64,000 nucleotides of DNA, taken from the NCBI GenBank assembly GCA_030684815.1, contig JAUXXQ010000140.1, forward strand, positions 1 to 64,000. Direction: 5' to 3'. Each line of letters begins with the position of its first letter. Position 1 is the stretch's first letter. This stretch comes from Methylobacter sp. (lineage in GTDB: Bacteria; Pseudomonadota; Gammaproteobacteria; Methylococcales; Methylomonadaceae). The translations under genes and the position numbers were made by a program. The notes below the pieces were generated by a model. That model saw only the letters and a list, made by a program, of their open reading frames with translations, was not told the DNA's origin and did no database searches. Positions 60,098 through 64,000 of this stretch are shown here, one piece after another.

Positions 60098-60246
60098 AAA
60101 TGAGCACTTAGTACCTGTTCAAGGCGGATAATTACGGCCAATAATCATATACCGTAGGCCATAAAATGACAAAGGTTATTGTATGATGCTACTATTGCCG
60201 GTTAAATTTTTTGGTATTTTTGGTGTTATAAAACAAGGGGGTTATT

Positions 60247-61608
60247 TTGGTGCGGTCATTGTTTGTTATCTTATTGATGCTGTTGTTGCCTGAAGCGGCA
60301 ATGGCGGGCGGTTTTGAAAGTTTGGGGCTGACGGGGACGGAACGGGGCATTTATACCGTTCTGATTTTCATTATCGCCTATGGCTTTGTTATGGCGGAAG
60401 AATTTACTCATTTAAGCAAGTCCAAGCCGGTTATTCTGGCTGCGGGCATTATTTGGGCGAATGCGGCTGTTTTGGCGGCGCAGGCGGGCGTTTCTGCTGA
60501 AGATATGCACGAGGCTTTCGAATACAATTTGAAAGAATATGCGGAGTTGATGTTATTCCTGCTGGTGGCCATGACGTATATCAATTCAATGGCCGAGCGC
60601 AATGTGTTTGAGGCTTTGCGTTCCTGGTTGGTGAGAAAGCAGTTCGGTTATCGCAAACTGTTTTTGATTACCGGTGTGATTACGTTTTTCTTGTCGGCAG
60701 TCGCGGATAACTTGACGGCGGCTTTATTGGTCGGCGCGGTGGTCATGGCGGTGGGTGCGGATAACCCAAAATTTGTCAGTATCGGCTTTGTCAATTTAGT
60801 CGTCGCTGCCAATGCGGGCGGTGCATTTTGTCCTTTTGGCGATATTACAACATTAATGGTTTGGCAGGCGGGTTATGCCGAATTCTTTGATTTTTTCAAG
60901 TTGTTTATCCCATCGATGGTGAACTATGCGGTACCGGCAGCCGTGATGTATTTTGCCGTGCCTGATGAGCAGCCTAAAGCGTCCGATGAAGCGGCTGTAC
61001 AGTTAAAACCGGGGGCGGAGGTGGTTTGCGGGTTATTTTTGTTGACTATCGTCACCGCAGTCAGTTTTAAGCAGATGCTGCATTTGCCGCCGTTTATGGG
61101 CATGATGGTCGGCCTTTCTGTGTTGATGCTGTATGGCTACCGTTTAAAAACAGTTTTTAGTGTTGAAGGCGATGACCATTTCGATATTTTCGACAAAGTG
61201 CGTCATGCTGAATGGGATACCTTGTTGTTTTTCTTCGGTGTGGTATTTGCAGTCGGCGGTTTAGGCTATATCGGTTATCTTGAGTTGTTGTCAGGCGCTA
61301 TGTATGACGGTTTGGGCGCGACCACAGCGAATATTTTAGTCGGTGTGATTTCGGCGATTGTCGATAACATTCCCGTCATGTTTGCGGTGTTGAACATGAA
61401 TCTGGATATGGATTTGTATCAATGGTTATTGGTGACCTTGACGGCCGGTGTCGGCGGTTCGATGCTGTCGGTCGGTTCGGCAGCGGGCGTGGCCTTGATG
61501 GGGCAGTCTGACCATAAATACACATTTTTTAGCCACTTGAAATGGACGCCTGCGATTGCCGGTGGTTATGTGGCGAGTATTGTTGTGCATTATCTGGTTA
61601 ATGGTTAA
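60247..61608 (+). CDS. nhaD: Na+/H+ antiporter NhaD
   Basis: A 453-residue ion transporter with about 12 membrane segments. Signal-like MLLLPEAAMAGG start, then EEFTHLSKSKPVILAAGIIWAN, LTAALLVGAVV preceded by AVADN, VVAANAGGAFCPFGDITTLMVW and a mirrored AIVDNIPVMFAV, the two DN motifs expected in the IT superfamily. NhaD exports sodium or lithium in alkaline conditions, common in halotolerant and marine bacteria. Start is TTG 60247 or GTG 60250; AAGGGGG lies five to eight bases upstream. Confidence 0.92.
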   Translation: MVRSLFVILLMLLLPEAAMAGGFESLGLTGTERGIYTVLIFIIAYGFVMAEEFTHLSKSKPVILAAGIIWANAAVLAAQAGVSAEDMHEAFEYNLKEYAELMLFLLVAMTYINSMAERNVFEALRSWLVRKQFGYRKLFLITGVITFFLSAVADNLTAALLVGAVVMAVGADNPKFVSIGFVNLVVAANAGGAFCPFGDITTLMVWQAGYAEFFDFFKLFIPSMVNYAVPAAVMYFAVPDEQPKASDEAAVQLKPGAEVVCGLFLLTIVTAVSFKQMLHLPPFMGMMVGLSVLMLYGYRLKTVFSVEGDDHFDIFDKVRHAEWDTLLFFFGVVFAVGGLGYIGYLELLSGAMYDGLGATTANILVGVISAIVDNIPVMFAVLNMNLDMDLYQWLLVTLTAGVGGSMLSVGSAAGVALMGQSDHKYTFFSHLKWTPAIAGGYVASIVVHYLVNG

Positions 61609-61654
61609 CCTGCTTGAGGTGCTGCAGGGGTAGTGCGGCGCTGTTGTTTTCGAT

Positions 61655-61687
61655 AAGGCTGGACAAAGGATGTCCGGCCTTTTTTAT
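61655..61687 (+). terminator. Rho-independent terminator of nhaD
   Basis: AAGGCTGGACA pairs with TGTCCGGCCTT (one G:T-type mismatch) across five bases and ends in six T. Confidence 0.88.
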
Positions 61688-61824
61688 GGGTGGTTGGCCA
61701 CGGCTGAGTATGATATTTTCTGATTTTTCTTACTATGATTTTCCGGCCATTTTTACATTTGAGTTCACATGGGGGCATAAAATTTTACAACTTAGCGGTA
61801 TCGTAGCGTGTCTGGGGGTAAGCT

Positions 61825-63087
61825 GTGGCGAATAATAGCCCTATTAAGCACGTGCTATTCAATAAGCGTATGCTGATTTGTGTTTTCACTGGTTTTAGTT
61901 CAGGTTTGCCGTTGTATATTCTGATTAGCTTGCTGCCTGCGTGGCTGCGCTCAGAAGGGGTGGATTTAAAGGCCATCGGCTTGTTCGCACTGATTCAACT
62001 GCCGTTTACCTGGAAGTTTCTTTGGGCGCCGTTATTTGACCGCTATATTCCGCCGCTGGGCCGCCGTCGAGGCTGGCTTTTTATTTCACAAATGGCTTTG
62101 TTGCTGTCTGTTCCGGCGTTTGGCTTGCTGCATCCTGAGCTGGATTTATGGGCGATTGCTTATTTGGCGGTTGCTGTGGCATTTTTTAGTGCGTCGCAAG
62201 ATGTGGTGGTGGATGCCTATCGGCGCGAATTATTGCTGGACAATGAGCTGGGATTGGGCAACGCGGTGCATGTTAATGCTTACAAAATTGCCAGTTTAAT
62301 ACCGGGGTCTTTGTCGCTTATTTTGGCCGACTTTTTGCCATGGAACTATGTGTTTTTTGTGACGGCTTTATTCATGTTGCCGGGTATTGCCATGACGCTT
62401 TTTGTCAGTGAGCCTGCGCTTAGAACGGGCGCGCCGAAAACACTCAGGGCGGCTGTGGTTGAGCCGTTCCAGGAATTTATCGGCCGCAATGGCTTAACAT
62501 CAGCGCTGTTAATCCTGGGTTTTATTTTTTTCTACAAATTGGGCGACAGTATGGCCACTGCGTTGGCCACGCCGTTTTATCTTGATATGGGCTTTAGCAA
62601 AACAGAAATTGGCTTGGTCGCCAAAAATGCCGGCTTGTGGCCGAGTGTCATCGGCGGCTTGCTCGGCGGGATTTGGATGATAAAGCTCGGCATTAACCGC
62701 GCTTTGTGGATTTTTGGTTTGGTACAGATTGTTTCTATTTTGGGTTTTGTCTGGCTTGCCATTGTCGGCCACAGCCTGCTTTGGCTGGGCATTGTCATTA
62801 GTATCGAGGCTTTGGGGATGGGCTTGGGTACTGCGGCCTTTGTCGCGTTTATTGCTTACACTACGCATCCTTTGTACACAGCAACCCAGTTTGCCTTATT
62901 TACTAGCTTGGCAGCAGTGCCGCGCACTTTTGCCAATGCGGCTACCGGTTATTTGGTGGAATGGCTCGGCTGGGAACATTTTTTTCTGTTTTGTTTTGTG
63001 ATTGCGATTCCGGGCATGTTGTTTTTATTTAAAGTGGCGCCGTGGAATGGCCAACAGACAGTTGTCTCTTCGCGTGACATTCAATAA
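61825..63087 (+). CDS. AmpG-like muropeptide/MFS transporter
   Basis: A 420-residue major facilitator with 12 predicted spans. AmpG-like stretches: GFSSGLPLYILISLLPAWLR, LFALIQLPFTWKFLWAPLFDR, SASQDVVVDAYRRELL, AYKIASLIPGSL, YKLGDSMATALATPFYLDMGF and GGIWM. AmpG imports anhydromuropeptides for wall recycling and beta-lactamase control; family members may carry other solutes. Start GTG at 61825 with a G-run before it. Its stop overlaps the convergent deaminase gene by seven bases. Confidence 0.88.
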   Translation: MANNSPIKHVLFNKRMLICVFTGFSSGLPLYILISLLPAWLRSEGVDLKAIGLFALIQLPFTWKFLWAPLFDRYIPPLGRRRGWLFISQMALLLSVPAFGLLHPELDLWAIAYLAVAVAFFSASQDVVVDAYRRELLLDNELGLGNAVHVNAYKIASLIPGSLSLILADFLPWNYVFFVTALFMLPGIAMTLFVSEPALRTGAPKTLRAAVVEPFQEFIGRNGLTSALLILGFIFFYKLGDSMATALATPFYLDMGFSKTEIGLVAKNAGLWPSVIGGLLGGIWMIKLGINRALWIFGLVQIVSILGFVWLAIVGHSLLWLGIVISIEALGMGLGTAAFVAFIAYTTHPLYTATQFALFTSLAAVPRTFANAATGYLVEWLGWEHFFLFCFVIAIPGMLFLFKVAPWNGQQTVVSSRDIQ

Positions 63088-63548
63088 AGCGCCTTGTCGC
63101 TTTTTTCGGCCCAGGCCGTAAATGGCTGCAGCGCATTGGGAAGGCTTAAATGTAGCATGGCGATACGGCGCTGATGCGGCAACACCGAAATTTCATCGTA
63201 AATGAAACTGTCGTCAAAGTTGGCGGCGGCGGCATCATGGCGGCTGCAGGCGAAATAAACTTTAGCCAGCCGCGCCCAATAAATGGCACCTAAACACATC
63301 GGGCAAGGCTCGCAACTGGAATAAAGGATGCAGTCTTGCAGCTGGAAATCACTGAGTTTTTGACAAGCCAAACGTATCGCCATGATTTCCGCATGGGCTG
63401 TCGGATCCAGATTGCGGGTGACTTGGTTGCCGCTGGCGGCAACCAGCCGGTTGTCTTTGACGATGACCGCGCCATAAGGGCCGCCTTGGCCGGTGCGGAC
63501 ATTTTCTAAAGCCAGGTCAATGGCCTGCTGCAAATATTCCTCGTGCAT
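63081..63548 (-). CDS. Nucleoside/guanine deaminase (GuaD-like)
   Basis: A 155-residue cytidine-deaminase-fold zinc enzyme. Zinc ligands: HAEIMAI (His, catalytic Glu) and SSCEPCPMCLGAIYW (two Cys). The SRHDAAAANFDDSFIYDEI region is GuaD-type rather than TadA-type, so guanine to xanthine conversion is the likely reaction. It directly follows metA on the minus strand, with its start at 63548 abutting the metA stop at 63549, so the two are probably co-transcribed. Confidence 0.85.
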   Translation of the reverse strand: MHEEYLQQAIDLALENVRTGQGGPYGAVIVKDNRLVAASGNQVTRNLDPTAHAEIMAIRLACQKLSDFQLQDCILYSSCEPCPMCLGAIYWARLAKVYFACSRHDAAAANFDDSFIYDEISVLPHQRRIAMLHLSLPNALQPFTAWAEKSDKALY

Positions 63549-64000
63549 CTACAAACCTAAGGGGTTGTTGGGGTCAATGCCGTCCATAAATGGCAGGCCG
63601 CGCTCCTGGTGGGTCAGTTGGTATATTTTGCCCAGCCAGTTGTTGAATACCGCTTTCGCGGTGTCGCCCCAAGTGTTGTCGATATGTTCCAGAACTAGGC
63701 TTTCCGGAAATTCCGCCAGCCTTTGCCCGTTTTGTCTGGCAGCCCTAACCTGTTGCTCATAGCCGGTTAAAACCTGTTTCACTCTGTCATTAAAATAGTT
63801 TTCAGGGAAGGGCGGATAGCTGTTTATTTCGGCACGGTAGAAACGCAGGACTTCGCGCTTGTATTCTTTTAGCAGGCTGATGTCGTCATATTCGGGATGA
63901 CCCTGGAAAAACACGATGCGAAAACCATCGGGACTGACTGCCAGATGTACCCCGGCTTCTTGGCTGGCGGCCAATACTTTAACGCCGTGCAGCTCCATAT
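63549..64000 (-). CDS. metA: Homoserine O-succinyltransferase, C-terminal part (cut by window edge)
   Basis: The last 149 codons in the window, open to the right edge. VFFQGHPEYDDISLLKEYKRE holds the catalytic His and Glu (GHPEYD) of the MetA/HTS family, and DRVKQVLTGYEQQ with NNWLGKIYQLT is its C-terminus. MetA acylates homoserine at the start of methionine synthesis; the acyl donor cannot be told from this part. The ATG at 63998 is not a start but an internal Met, since the family has about 200 residues before the GHPEYD region. Confidence 0.88.
   Translation of the reverse strand, partial: MELHGVKVLAASQEAGVHLAVSPDGFRIVFFQGHPEYDDISLLKEYKREVLRFYRAEINSYPPFPENYFNDRVKQVLTGYEQQVRAARQNGQRLAEFPESLVLEHIDNTWGDTAKAVFNNWLGKIYQLTHQERGLPFMDGIDPNNPLGL

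Noticed and set aside
61614..61835. 73-codon frame covering the nhaD terminator and the AmpG start
   Set aside because: Includes a strong terminator hairpin; not coding.
1..64000. tRNA, rRNA or insertion-sequence transposase genes
   Set aside because: None recognised on either strand by reading; a tRNAscan or ISfinder search would be needed to exclude degraded copies.

Overview
The window looks like a chromosomal segment of a gammaproteobacterium. The gene neighbourhoods gpsA-secB-rhodanese / gpmI-envC-ctpA, ubiG-gph-yciK, cutA-dsbD-tlpA and cysI-DUF934 are arranged as in that class. A zwf-edd-eda Entner-Doudoroff block next to gltA and glgP, together with a KaiC-like protein, fits an aquatic, methanotroph-like (Methylococcales-type) organism. 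That last assignment is inference: no methane oxidation gene lies in the window, and no rRNA or tRNA gene was seen.

Layout. 1-5.5 kb: small envelope and stress proteins (BON domain, glycine-zipper stress protein, membrane proteins), a Prx5-type peroxiredoxin and glutathione reductase, set among several families of palindromic repeats. 5.5-10.7 kb (minus): a Crp/Fnr regulator, then a small unknown protein, a double-domain KaiC-like ATPase, a hybrid histidine kinase and a REC-PAS response regulator, chained by overlapping reading frames. 11-16.5 kb: a DUF4398-type lipoprotein, an OmpA-type lipoprotein and a 1348-residue RTX/repeat exoprotein. 16.7-19.8 kb (minus): cutA, a DsbD with a duplicated N-terminal domain, and a TlpA-like thioredoxin. 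20-31 kb: housekeeping genes (fxsA, uvrD, a hicAB toxin-antitoxin pair, class II aldolase, ubiG, gph, an SDR, sufT, a PilZ protein, a methyltransferase). 31-41 kb: central carbon metabolism (zwf, edd, eda, gltA, glgP) and trmL.

40.9-50.8 kb is the most unusual part: an AT-richer, laterally acquired-looking island. It starts at a fragment of a dispersed repeat fused to a broken excisionase-like gene. It then carries an SNF2-type helicase split by an in-frame stop, an ABC-type ATPase with a PD-(D/E)XK-like partner, a type III-like DNA methyltransferase (Mod), a zeta-toxin-like kinase with a 61-residue partner, and the Res helicase-nuclease. The last six genes overlap head to tail. It reads as a restriction-modification operon with two extra two-gene modules nested inside it, each a plausible abortive-infection or guard unit.

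50.8-64 kb returns to core genes: gpsA, secB, rhodanese, an ArsR-type regulator, gpmI, envC, ctpA, a sulfite reductase with its DUF934 partner, nhaD, an AmpG-like transporter, a GuaD-like deaminase and the C-terminal part of metA, cut by the window edge. Between the ArsR gene and gpmI there is a single CRISPR-like repeat unit with no array.

A second notable signal is a MITE-like repeat family with GTAACTACTCAG terminal inverted repeats. Two copies, in the zwf-edd and eda-gltA gaps, are flanked by 8-bp target duplications. At least four more degraded or partial copies lie elsewhere in the window.
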